A stretch of 7,516 bases of DNA from G963692885 sp964657395 (GTDB lineage Bacteria > Acidobacteriota > Terriglobia > Terriglobales > Acidobacteriaceae): the NCBI GenBank assembly GCA_964657395.1, contig CAZZUX010000144.1, positions 1 to 7,516 on the forward strand, written 5' to 3'. The position numbers were made by a program, and so were the translations under genes. Positions 1 to 6,000 of the stretch are shown piece after piece. Position 1 is the first letter of the stretch; the number at the start of each line of letters is the position of its first letter. The notes beneath the pieces were generated by a model. It was not told the DNA's origin and ran no database searches. It saw nothing but the letters and a program-made list of their open reading frames with translations.

Positions 1-440
1 CGTGACCGATCAAAGAAGACTACGGGCGACCACTGCTGTTCTTCACGATGCTGCTTGATCTCGGTGTAGTTCGATTCAGCCGCGCCATACTTGAACGTCA
101 TGTCCTGCAGTTCGCATTCGCCGCCCGCATCGCATACCGGGCAGTCCAGCGGATGGTTCCCTAGCAGCAATTCAATTGTCGACTTGCGGGCCTGCGCAAT
201 CTCCGGTGTCTCGGTCGCGACGATCATGCCTTCCGCTACTGGAGTCGTACAGGCTGTCTGCAGCTTGGGCATCTTCTCAATGCGCACTACGCACATACGG
301 CAGGCAGCCTGCAGAGACAGCCCGGGATAGTAACAAAATGCGGGTATTTCAATGCCCGCCGTCCTGCAGGCTTCGATCAACAAGGTGCCTGCCGGCGCGG
401 TTAACTTCTTACCATCAACTGTGAAACTTACGTCAGCCAT
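1..440 (-). CDS. nuoG: NADH-quinone oxidoreductase subunit G, N-terminal part (truncated by window edge)
   Basis: This is the start of the large iron-sulfur subunit of complex I, which passes electrons from the NADH-oxidising NuoEF module towards the quinone site in the cytoplasmic arm. Only 146 complete codons lie in the window; the rest is beyond position 1. The visible part begins with a ferredoxin-type Fe2S2 domain with Cys36-x10-Cys47-x2-Cys50-x13-Cys64. It is followed by the His-Cys3 motif His96-x3-Cys100-x2-Cys103-x5-Cys109 (NHPLDCPVCDAGGEC), which in this family binds an Fe4S4 cluster through one histidine and three cysteines. The start ATG at 440-438 is preceded by AGAGGA and begins MADVSFTVDG, as expected for the family. 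It follows nuoF after a 63-base gap on the same strand, the usual nuoE-F-G order. The identity is secure; nothing can be said about the C-terminal molybdopterin-like domain. Confidence 0.96.
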   Translation of the reverse strand, partial: MADVSFTVDGKKLTAPAGTLLIEACRTAGIEIPAFCYYPGLSLQAACRMCVVRIEKMPKLQTACTTPVAEGMIVATETPEIAQARKSTIELLLGNHPLDCPVCDAGGECELQDMTFKYGAAESNYTEIKQHREEQQWSPVVFFDRS

Positions 441-503
441 GAAACCTATTCCTCTGTGCCCACCGGAACAACCTGGGCCAACCCGGTTAAGAGCAGATGT
501 CCA

Positions 504-1823
504 TCAGGCCGTGACGAGCTCACCTGAACGGTCCTTCGCATGCGCATACGGGCAAGGCCTGCCATCCAGGTGCGCCTCAAATTCATCACGAAACTTCTTA
601 ACAAATCCGATCGTCGGCATGGCAGCAGCATCACCGAGCGGGCAGAATGTTCTACCCAGCATGTTCTCGGCGAGATACTTGATGTTATCGATATCCTTAG
701 CAACTCCCGCCCCGGCATGGAACCGCGTCAGTGTCTTCTTCAGCCAGTCAGTACCCTCGCGGCATGGAATGCACCAGCCGCAACTTTCATGCTGGTAGAA
801 CTTTATGGTTCGCAGCGCAAACTCCACCATGCAGACAGTCTCGTCGATGACCACAACGCCGGCTGAACCGAGCATCGTGCCCGCCTTGCCCATTTGGTCA
901 AAGTCCATCCCGACATCGATCTCATCCGCCTTGAGCACCGGGCAGGACGAGCCGCCGGGGACCACCGCTTTCAACTTCTTACCCCCGCGGATGCCGCCGG
1001 CAACCTCATAAATCATCTTCTTGAGGTTGTAACCCATCGGCAGTTCATACACACCGGGCTTGTTCACATGCCCGCTGATGCCGAACAGCCTGGTACCGCC
1101 GTTGCGCTCCGTGCCGATCTTTGCGTATTCGGCCCCACCCATCGCCAGGATATGAGGAACCGACGCGATCGTCTCAGCATTGTTGATCACGGTCGGACCG
1201 CCATACAGACCAACCACGGCAGGAAAGGGAGGCTTGATCCGCGGTATCCCTCGCTTACCTTCGAGCGACTCCATCAATGCTGACTCTTCACCCACTTCGT
1301 AAGCGCCTGCACCGGTATGCGAAAGGCAATCGTAGTCAAAGCCCAGGCCCATGATGTTCTTGCCAAGAATGCCCTTGGCATAACATTGCTCGATCGACTT
1401 CTCCATGATCTGGATGAGGTAGCGGTACTCGCCCCGCAGATAGATGAAGCCCATTTTCGATCCGATTGCCAGCCCCGCGATGATCGTACCCTCGATGACG
1501 GCATGTGGATCATGCAAGAAAATCATATGATCTTTGCACGTGCCAGGTTCGCTCTCATCTCCATTGACCAGTACATACTTCGGCCGGTCGCTTTGCTTGG
1601 GAACGAACGACCACTTCATGCCGGTGGGGAATCCAGCGCCGCCGCGACCACGCAGACCGGAAGCCTTCATCTCATTGATGACCCACTCCGGGCCATTCTC
1701 TATGGCTTTCTTCAGCGACTGGTAGCCACCCAGTTCCATGTAGCGATCGATATCGGCAGCGCCCATCCCGAAACGACGGGACAGCAGCTTTACTTCGTCG
1801 GGATGTGATACCAGTTCGGGCAT
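504..1823 (-). CDS. nuoF: NADH-quinone oxidoreductase subunit F (FMN/NADH-binding)
   Basis: This is the 439-residue flavoprotein subunit of complex I, where NADH is oxidised and a hydride passes to FMN. The glycine-rich FMN/NADH-binding loop GRGGAGFPTGMKW is at about residues 59-71, the conserved NGDESEPGTCKD at 87-98, and a second nucleotide/flavin-site stretch GAGAYEVGEE at 171-180 followed by ESLEGKRG. The C-terminal Fe4S4 site is complete: Cys348-x2-Cys351-x2-Cys354-x39-Cys394 within ESCGWCIPC and TFCPLGDAA. Length is normal for the family. The ATG at 1823-1821 shares its first base with the nuoE stop (TAATG), which suggests translational coupling. A GGTGG ribosome-binding sequence sits about nine bases upstream, inside nuoE. 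It stops with TGA at 506-504. All expected metal and flavin ligands are present, so the subunit should be functional. Confidence 0.98.
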   Translation of the reverse strand: MPELVSHPDEVKLLSRRFGMGAADIDRYMELGGYQSLKKAIENGPEWVINEMKASGLRGRGGAGFPTGMKWSFVPKQSDRPKYVLVNGDESEPGTCKDHMIFLHDPHAVIEGTIIAGLAIGSKMGFIYLRGEYRYLIQIMEKSIEQCYAKGILGKNIMGLGFDYDCLSHTGAGAYEVGEESALMESLEGKRGIPRIKPPFPAVVGLYGGPTVINNAETIASVPHILAMGGAEYAKIGTERNGGTRLFGISGHVNKPGVYELPMGYNLKKMIYEVAGGIRGGKKLKAVVPGGSSCPVLKADEIDVGMDFDQMGKAGTMLGSAGVVVIDETVCMVEFALRTIKFYQHESCGWCIPCREGTDWLKKTLTRFHAGAGVAKDIDNIKYLAENMLGRTFCPLGDAAAMPTIGFVKKFRDEFEAHLDGRPCPYAHAKDRSGELVTA

Positions 1824-2368
1824 TAGCTTGTACCACCCTTCTCAACAGCGGAGCCAGCAGGAGCATTCGCCATAGGTTTGCCATCTCTATAGCTCTTGAG
1901 CACAGCATCCATCTTCTCAGGAGTCAGGTTGTCATAGAACGCGTAGTTCACCTGCACGGCAGGCGCCCAGCAGCAGGCTCCAATGCACTCCACTTCTTCA
2001 AGCGAGAACAAGCCGTCAGCAGTGGTCTCCTTGTTGTCGATGCCAAGACGTTCCTTGCAATGATCCAGCATTTCGTATCCGCCACGCAGCATGCACGAGA
2101 TATTGGTGCATACCTGCACGTGGAACTTGCCGTGCGGTTTGGTGTGCAGCAACGAATAGTAACTGATGACGTTTCTTACTTCCAGCTCCGAGATGCCGAT
2201 CCGCTGGGCGATCTCTCCAATGACGGCATCATTGACTGCTCCAATCTCATCCTGCGCATACAGGAGCATGGGGATCAGAGCCGATCTCCGCACAGGATAG
2301 AGGTTCACCAGCTTGTCAAAGCGCGCGGCAAGTTCCGGCGAGAAGATCGTTTTCACTTCCGTGTTCAT
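1823..2368 (-). CDS. nuoE: NADH-quinone oxidoreductase subunit E (Fe2S2)
   Basis: This is the 181-residue thioredoxin-like Fe2S2 subunit that pairs with NuoF in the NADH-dehydrogenase module. The N-terminal helical part (LIPMLLYAQDEIG, then a segment resembling VRNVISYYSLL) matches the family. The cluster ligands are Cys87-x4-Cys92 (VCTNISC) and Cys128-x3-Cys132 (ECIGAC), the standard spacing for cluster N1a. An extra cysteine, Cys133, follows the last ligand directly. The last 20 or so residues, after the YRDG segment, form a low-complexity Ala/Gly/Ser tail. The ATG at 2368-2366 overlaps the upstream gene's TGA (ATGA) and has a clear AGGAG eight bases before it. Its own TAA overlaps the nuoF ATG by one base. 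These tight junctions suggest stoichiometric co-translation with NuoF. Confidence 0.97.
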   Translation of the reverse strand: MNTEVKTIFSPELAARFDKLVNLYPVRRSALIPMLLYAQDEIGAVNDAVIGEIAQRIGISELEVRNVISYYSLLHTKPHGKFHVQVCTNISCMLRGGYEMLDHCKERLGIDNKETTADGLFSLEEVECIGACCWAPAVQVNYAFYDNLTPEKMDAVLKSYRDGKPMANAPAGSAVEKGGTS

Positions 2369-2802
2369 TCTGCAGTCTCCTCGTCGCTCGGCAAAGGCGT
2401 CGTGAATGGCGCGCGGGTCCAGAGCTTTTCAGCAAATGCTTCAACAGCCAGCTCCATATCTACAGGTCGACCGTGATCGATCGTGGCTGTGGCATCGGAT
2501 CGCAGAAGCCAGTTGCCGGCTGCGATCATTTCACCCATGCGCCTGAGACTCCATTCACCATCTCCTGAAGACGCCTGCAGGGTGATATGCAGGGTTCTCG
2601 CGAGGTCGACAATCTCAATCTCCTGCGGCGACAGCGCCACGAACGTTGCCTGGACCAGCTTGCCTGTCGTCTGCAAAGCACCCAGATGAGAACGGAGCAA
2701 CGATACGAACGAAATCCACAGCTCTGCGAGAACCAGATCGTCTGCTTCGGAGCGCTCGCCCGGCGAGCCGCCAGCCACGGGATCAAGAATTGGAAGCATC
2801 AT
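2365..2802 (-). CDS. Unknown protein embedded in the nuo operon between nuoD and nuoE
   Basis: This gene encodes 145 residues that I do not recognise. It begins with ATGATG at 2802-2797, where the nuoD TGA (2801-2799) overlaps the first ATG, and ends with a TGA that overlaps the nuoE ATG. GGGAG about ten bases upstream can serve as ribosome-binding site. The product has no cysteine, so it is unlikely to bind an iron-sulfur cluster. I see no membrane-spanning segment or signal peptide, and the C-terminus is acidic (SDEETAE). A hydrophobic/amphipathic stretch (ELWISFVSLLRSHLGALQ) near residues 27-44 and a stretch around FVALSPQEIEIVDLARTL suggest a small helical soluble protein. Overlap at both ends with core complex I genes argues that it is a real gene made together with NuoD and NuoE. 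A role as accessory subunit or assembly factor is inference from position only. Confidence 0.85.
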   Translation of the reverse strand: MMLPILDPVAGGSPGERSEADDLVLAELWISFVSLLRSHLGALQTTGKLVQATFVALSPQEIEIVDLARTLHITLQASSGDGEWSLRRMGEMIAAGNWLLRSDATATIDHGRPVDMELAVEAFAEKLWTRAPFTTPLPSDEETAE

Positions 2803-4043
2803 CGGTCAATCTCTCCCAGCACGATATCGATCGAGCCGATCACCGCGACCACGTCTGCAAGCATCTTTCCGACGCACATGGCCTCAAGTGCCTGCAGGGT
2901 AGCGAACGATGGATTACGCATGTGCACGCGATAGGGCTTGGCCGTGCCGTCGCTCACGACAAAGTACCCCATCTCGCCGCGCGGGGATTCGATTGCCTGG
3001 AAGACCTGGCCGGCAGGTACCTGGAACCCTTCCGTCACAATCTTAAAGTGATAGATGAGGGATTCCATCTGCGTCTTCATCTTCTCCCGGTCAGGCAGAA
3101 CGACCTTTGGTGAGTCAGCCTTGATTGGCCCCTCCGGCATGCCATCCAGTGCCTGCTGGCAGATCTTGACCGACTCGCGCATCTCTTCCATGCGAAGAAC
3201 GTAGCGTGCCCAGACGTCGCCATCCTGCGAAACAGGAACCTTGAACTGGAACTTTTCATACCCTGAGTAGGGCATGTCCCGTCGCAGATCCCAGTCCACG
3301 CCGCTGGCCCTCAGCGGAGGCCCGGTGACTCCCAGTGCGATCGCGTCTGCTGCAGACAGCCTGCCGACTCCTTGGGTGCGGCTGATCCAGATAGGATTGC
3401 CGCTCAACAGGTTCTGGTACTGGTCAATGCGGGCAGGCATGGTTTTCAGCAGGTTCTGAACCCGCTCATAGAAGTCGATTGGCGGTTCGAGAGAAACTCC
3501 GCCGATCCTGAAGTAGGAAGTCATCATGCGCTGTCCGGAGACATGCTCGAAGATCTTCAAAAGCTCTTCCCGCTCACGGAAGCAGTAGAGAAAAACGGTC
3601 AACGCACCAATATCCATAGCGTGCGTGCCCAGCCATACCAGGTGTGACTGCAGCCTGGTCAGCTCGTTCAACAGGACCCGCAGGTACTGAGCCCTCTCCG
3701 GGATCTCCAGCTGCAACAACTTCTCTACTGCAAGGCAGTAGCAGAGATTGTTCGACATCGGGCTCAGATAGTCGATCCGATCAGTCATTGGCACAACCTG
3801 CTGGTAGAACTTCGCCTCGCAGGTCTTCTCAATTCCTGTGTGCAAAAATCCGATGTCCGGAACAATCTTCAGAACCGTCTCGCCATCAATTTCGAGTACC
3901 AGGCGAAGCACACCATGCGTAGAAGGGTGCTGCGGTCCCATATTCAGGACCATCGTTCTATCGTTCGCGCCTTCTTCCTTCCGCGGTTCCAGCAGTGGGG
4001 CGATCTGGAAGTTAACGGCATCCGGCATGTTGTGTAAAGGCAC
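2799..4043 (-). CDS. nuoD: NADH-quinone oxidoreductase subunit D (49-kDa type)
   Basis: This is the 414-residue subunit that, with NuoB, forms the quinone-reducing cavity of complex I. It is related to the large subunit of NiFe hydrogenases but lacks their metal ligands. Family signatures include MGPQHPSTHG near residues 35-44, PDIGFLHTGIEK at 62-73, TDRIDYLSPMSNN at 87-99, ESPRGEMGYF and the C-terminal DVVAVIGSIDIVLGEIDR. His43 and Tyr92 are 49 residues apart, matching the spacing of the quinone-contacting His38 and Tyr87 known in Thermus Nqo4, so the site looks intact. The chosen start is GTG at 4043-4041, preceded by GGAGA at good spacing; an ATG five codons later is the alternative. The start lies 97 bases from the nuoC stop, the loosest internal spacing in this operon. 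The TGA overlaps the next gene's start. Confidence 0.97.
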   Translation of the reverse strand: MPLHNMPDAVNFQIAPLLEPRKEEGANDRTMVLNMGPQHPSTHGVLRLVLEIDGETVLKIVPDIGFLHTGIEKTCEAKFYQQVVPMTDRIDYLSPMSNNLCYCLAVEKLLQLEIPERAQYLRVLLNELTRLQSHLVWLGTHAMDIGALTVFLYCFREREELLKIFEHVSGQRMMTSYFRIGGVSLEPPIDFYERVQNLLKTMPARIDQYQNLLSGNPIWISRTQGVGRLSAADAIALGVTGPPLRASGVDWDLRRDMPYSGYEKFQFKVPVSQDGDVWARYVLRMEEMRESVKICQQALDGMPEGPIKADSPKVVLPDREKMKTQMESLIYHFKIVTEGFQVPAGQVFQAIESPRGEMGYFVVSDGTAKPYRVHMRNPSFATLQALEAMCVGKMLADVVAVIGSIDIVLGEIDR

Positions 4044-4143
4044 GGCTAATTCTCCAGTTCTCTTCTTCTAAGGATGACCGGCCAGGAGGCTGCGTCATCG
4101 GGTTGAGAATGCAACCGCCGGCAACATGCCCAGGGGAAACGAG

Positions 4144-4650
4144 CTAACGATAACCCTCAACCGGATAATCTTTCCGGAGTGGAAAGCCGTCCCATTCATC
4201 CGGCATCATGATGCGGCGAAGATTGGGATGTCCGCCAAACCGGACACCAAACAGGTCAAATACTTCTCGTTCATAAAAGTTCGCCGAGGGCCAGACGGTC
4301 ACAATGCTTGCGATCTCTGATTCGACACTGTCGACCATGGCGATCAGGCGGACCCGCTGTCTCAGCGAGTGCGACAGGACGTGATAGGTCACCTGGAAGC
4401 GTGGCTCAGCAGGCGACCAATCCACGCAGGTCACGTCTTCGAGGAAGTTATAGCCCGCATCCCGCACAACTGCAGCAGCCTCCCGAATGAGGTCGCGATC
4501 GATGGTTAATGTAAGCTCGCCGCGATCAAAGCGGGCGTCCAGAAGCGCCTGAGGAAGGGAAGACCGAAGCGAGAGAATAGCGGCGTTCGTAGGTAAGCCT
4601 TCCGCAACAGCTTCCACACCCGTCAGCAGGGCTGCACCAGCATCTGCCAT
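4144..4650 (-). CDS. nuoC: NADH-quinone oxidoreductase subunit C (30-kDa type)
   Basis: This is a 168-residue peripheral-arm subunit of complex I that scaffolds NuoD and NuoB and has no cofactor. The family signature is at about residues 120-141: WPSANFYEREVFDLFGVRF followed by GGHPNLRRIMMPDEWDGFPLRKDYP. The preceding region (FLEDVTCVDW, then FQVTYHVLS) matches the mixed alpha/beta core. The N-terminal 25 or so residues are Ala-rich and poorly conserved in type. The ATG at 4650-4648 directly follows the nuoA stop (TAG then ATG, no spacer), with AGGAG eight bases upstream inside the end of nuoA. It is not fused to NuoD, unlike in E. coli. The unusual point is its neighbour: it follows nuoA directly, where nuoB would be expected. 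It ends with TAG at 4146-4144. Confidence 0.96.
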   Translation of the reverse strand: MADAGAALLTGVEAVAEGLPTNAAILSLRSSLPQALLDARFDRGELTLTIDRDLIREAAAVVRDAGYNFLEDVTCVDWSPAEPRFQVTYHVLSHSLRQRVRLIAMVDSVESEIASIVTVWPSANFYEREVFDLFGVRFGGHPNLRRIMMPDEWDGFPLRKDYPVEGYR

Positions 4651-5061
4651 CTACAGGTCTCCTCTATCGTCGGACCAGTCGAGTACTCCCTTTTTGACAA
4701 CGTAGAACAATCCGACGAACACGAAGCCAAGATAGATCAGCATCTCCCAGAAGCCGAACATCTTCGATCCGCCAACCAGGCTTGGCAGCTGCCGGTAGAT
4801 CACTGCCCATGGAAGCATGAAGACTGCTTCGACGTCGAACAGGATGAACAGCATCGCCACCATGTAAAAGCGCACAGAGAATCGTCCGCGCGCATCTCCC
4901 TCGGCAACAATGCCGCATTCATAGGATTCAAGCTTCGCACGAGACTTCTTGTGCTTGCCGATCCTCCAGGACATCAGGACCATGCTGCAGCCCATACCGA
5001 TCGCAACAATGATCTGCATCAGGAGGGGAAGGTAATTCCAGAAATAGGCGGGAGTCGGCAT
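4651..5061 (-). CDS. nuoA: NADH-quinone oxidoreductase subunit A (membrane subunit)
   Basis: This is the small membrane subunit of complex I at the junction of membrane arm and quinone cavity. The product of about 136 residues has three predicted membrane spans: near residues 10-31 (LLMQIIVAIGMGCSMVLMSW), 65-88 (VAMLFILFDVEAVFMLPWAV) and 101-120 (MLIYLGFVFVGLFYVV). The loop between the first two spans carries the signature SYECGI...GDARGRFSVRFY with the conserved loop cysteine, and the second span has the conserved acidic FDVEAVF motif. ATG at 5061-5059 is taken as start; an in-frame TTG immediately before it (5064-5062) is the alternative. GGGGA upstream may be the ribosome-binding site, although the spacing to ATG is long. 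It is the first gene of the operon, about 25 bases downstream of the predicted transcription start, and its TAG abuts the nuoC ATG. Confidence 0.96.
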   Translation of the reverse strand: MPTPAYFWNYLPLLMQIIVAIGMGCSMVLMSWRIGKHKKSRAKLESYECGIVAEGDARGRFSVRFYMVAMLFILFDVEAVFMLPWAVIYRQLPSLVGGSKMFGFWEMLIYLGFVFVGLFYVVKKGVLDWSDDRGDL

Positions 5062-5089
5062 CAAGTGTTCTGTTTCCCCGGTACACCTT

Positions 5090-5101
5090 AACTCTAGAGT
5101 T
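5090..5101. repeat. 12-base perfect palindrome over the nuo -10 box
   Basis: AACTCTAGAGTT reads identically on both strands. It covers the predicted -10 box of the nuo promoter, a place where a dimeric repressor could block RNA polymerase. No regulator is recognised from the sequence, and such a short palindrome can arise by chance. Confidence 0.45.
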
Positions 5102-5120
5102 CATGCGTCCCGACAGTCAA
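5091..5120 (-). promoter_or_regulatory. Predicted sigma70-type promoter of the nuo operon
   Basis: On the minus strand there is a -35 box TTGACT (5120-5115, five of six consensus bases) and, 18 bases on, a -10 box TAGAGT (5096-5091, four of six). Transcription would start near 5084, leaving a leader of about 24 bases before the nuoA ATG. The spacing and the position directly upstream of the first operon gene support it. It is predicted from sequence only. Confidence 0.6.
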
Positions 5121-5136
5121 GGTGCAGATCGGGACG
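5106..5136. repeat. 8-base inverted repeat flanking the nuo -35 box (possible operator)
   Basis: CGTCCCGA at 5106-5113 and its exact reverse complement TCGGGACG at 5129-5136 are separated by 15 bases. The predicted -35 box (5115-5120) lies in the spacer. The half-site centres are 23 bases apart, about two helical turns, so a dimeric regulator could contact both on one face. An operator role is inference. Confidence 0.45.
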
Positions 5137-5220
5137 GATCATCAAACAAGGTCAGCATTTTCAGGAGTTTTCAAAATCCAGGCTCCCGAAGTGTCGCATG
5201 GCGGAAACGAAGCGGACGCC

Positions 5221-5649
5221 ATGATGACGATGGTGTCACACCAGGACCTAAAGCATTTCACTCTTCTGCACGATGATTCCACTATGTACGACCACTCACC
5301 GTCAGACCCTCTCCGAGGAGCAGTGCTGGACGAGAAGCCTCTTTCGGGAAGCCGCATCGTCTTTCACCGCCAGATACCGGTCATGGTAGATCGCCGTCCC
5401 CGCCGGCTCACTAGTGATGCCTGCGACGCAACGCAGATCATAACCCACTCCATCGAGTACCTCGCCGACTCCCGCGAGCTGCCAAATGGAAAGATCAGTA
5501 CCCTCGATCCCACCCAGCCCGAAGTTTATGCGTTGCTGATTCTGATGGAAGCCAAATACCAGGTTTACGTCTCGTGCCCAGTGATCGAGAGGCGGAAGAA
5601 CACTCTGTCATCCCTTTTCAAAGGCAAGGACCGCCGCCGGCCCGTCTGA
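5221..5649 (+). CDS. Unknown protein divergent from the nuo operon
   Basis: This open frame encodes 142 residues from ATG 5221, or 175 residues if the upstream in-frame GTG at 5122 is used. The GTG lies inside the inverted repeat beside the nuo promoter, so it is less likely. Another in-frame GTG is at 5191. No start has a strong ribosome-binding site, so the start is uncertain. I do not recognise the family. The protein is hydrophilic, with two cysteines and no convincing membrane span or signal peptide. A middle segment ITHSIEYLADSRELPNG and a conserved-looking LDPTQPEVYALLILMEAKYQ lead to a strongly basic C-terminus (SSLFKGKDRRRPV). That tail could contact nucleic acid or a membrane surface, but this is a guess. 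The unbroken frame and coding-like codon choice support a real gene. It is transcribed away from nuoA and sits 67 bases before thiS on the same strand. Confidence 0.6.
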   Translation: MMTMVSHQDLKHFTLLHDDSTMYDHSPSDPLRGAVLDEKPLSGSRIVFHRQIPVMVDRRPRRLTSDACDATQIITHSIEYLADSRELPNGKISTLDPTQPEVYALLILMEAKYQVYVSCPVIERRKNTLSSLFKGKDRRRPV

Positions 5650-5663
5650 TCTTCCTTGCTCCG

Positions 5664-5694
5664 TCGTGCTTCCCCCTATTGGGCATCGGCACGA
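5664..5694 (+). other. Possible small RNA hairpin ahead of thiS
   Basis: TCGTGC at 5664-5669 pairs exactly with GCACGA at 5689-5694, and CCC/GGG can pair inside the 19-base loop. It lies in the 67-base gap between the unknown gene and thiS, ending 13 bases before the thiS ribosome-binding AGG. There is no T-run after it, so it is not a typical terminator, and no thiamine-pyrophosphate riboswitch sequence is visible. It may be chance. Confidence 0.2.
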
Positions 5695-5716
5695 AGCAGG
5701 AATGTTAGGCTTCAGT

Positions 5717-5986
5717 ATGCGTCTTACCATCAACGGGCAACCCAGAGAGTTTGCTGCCCTGGCGTCGGGTTCCACCCTGGAGCAGCTCATCGTGGAACTT
5801 CAATTGAAGGGTGACCGTGTCGCGGTCGAGCATAACGGTCTGATCGTTCCCCGATCGCAGTGGCAGGTCGCAGTCCTTTCCGAAGCAGACAAGCTGGAGC
5901 TGGTCCATTTTGTTGGCGGCGGTGTCGATCTCTGTCCTCCTTCCCGCCCACCTGCGCAAGGTAGCAGGCAGATCCTCAGCCTGTGA
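5717..5986 (+). CDS. thiS: ThiS-type sulfur carrier protein with a 20-residue C-terminal extension
   Basis: Residues 1-69 have the ubiquitin-like ThiS pattern: the first strand MRLTINGQPREF, a helix LEQLIVEL, the strand VAVEHNGLIVPRSQW, and the C-terminal DKLELVHFVGGG. ThiS carries sulfur as a thiocarboxylate on its last glycine for building the thiazole ring of thiamine, together with ThiF and ThiG. In the family the protein normally ends at the Gly-Gly. Here the frame runs on after Gly69 for VDLCPPSRPPAQGSRQILSL before TGA, 89 residues in all. The carrier would therefore need trimming, or the stop codon has been lost, or the protein is no longer a normal sulfur donor. ATG 5717 is chosen because AGG lies seven bases upstream; ATG 5702 in the same frame is poorly placed. 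No thiG, thiF or thiO is in the window. The fold assignment is good and the active state is uncertain. Confidence 0.85.
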   Translation: MRLTINGQPREFAALASGSTLEQLIVELQLKGDRVAVEHNGLIVPRSQWQVAVLSEADKLELVHFVGGGVDLCPPSRPPAQGSRQILSL

Positions 5987-6000
5987 CGCGTCCAGGAACA

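Noticed and set aside
441..503. An extra small gene or promoter between nuoF and nuoG
   Set aside because: The 63 bases hold only the nuoG ribosome-binding site; no -35/-10 pair or open frame stands out.
504..1823. Several plus-strand open frames opposite nuoF and nuoE, up to 223 codons long (for example 1317-1808 and 1805-2476)
   Set aside because: They lie antisense to genes with full family motifs and show no recognisable protein features; long antisense frames are expected in GC-rich coding sequence.
4044..4143. A remnant of nuoB or a regulatory element in the nuoC-nuoD gap
   Set aside because: At 100 bases it is too short for nuoB and no NuoB motif is seen. A 5-base stem GGTTG/CAACC (4101-4105 and 4112-4116) is too small to call.
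5650..5716. A thiamine-pyrophosphate riboswitch upstream of thiS
   Set aside because: The gap is only 67 bases and lacks the conserved CTGAGA and GACCTGAT-like elements; only a weak hairpin is present.
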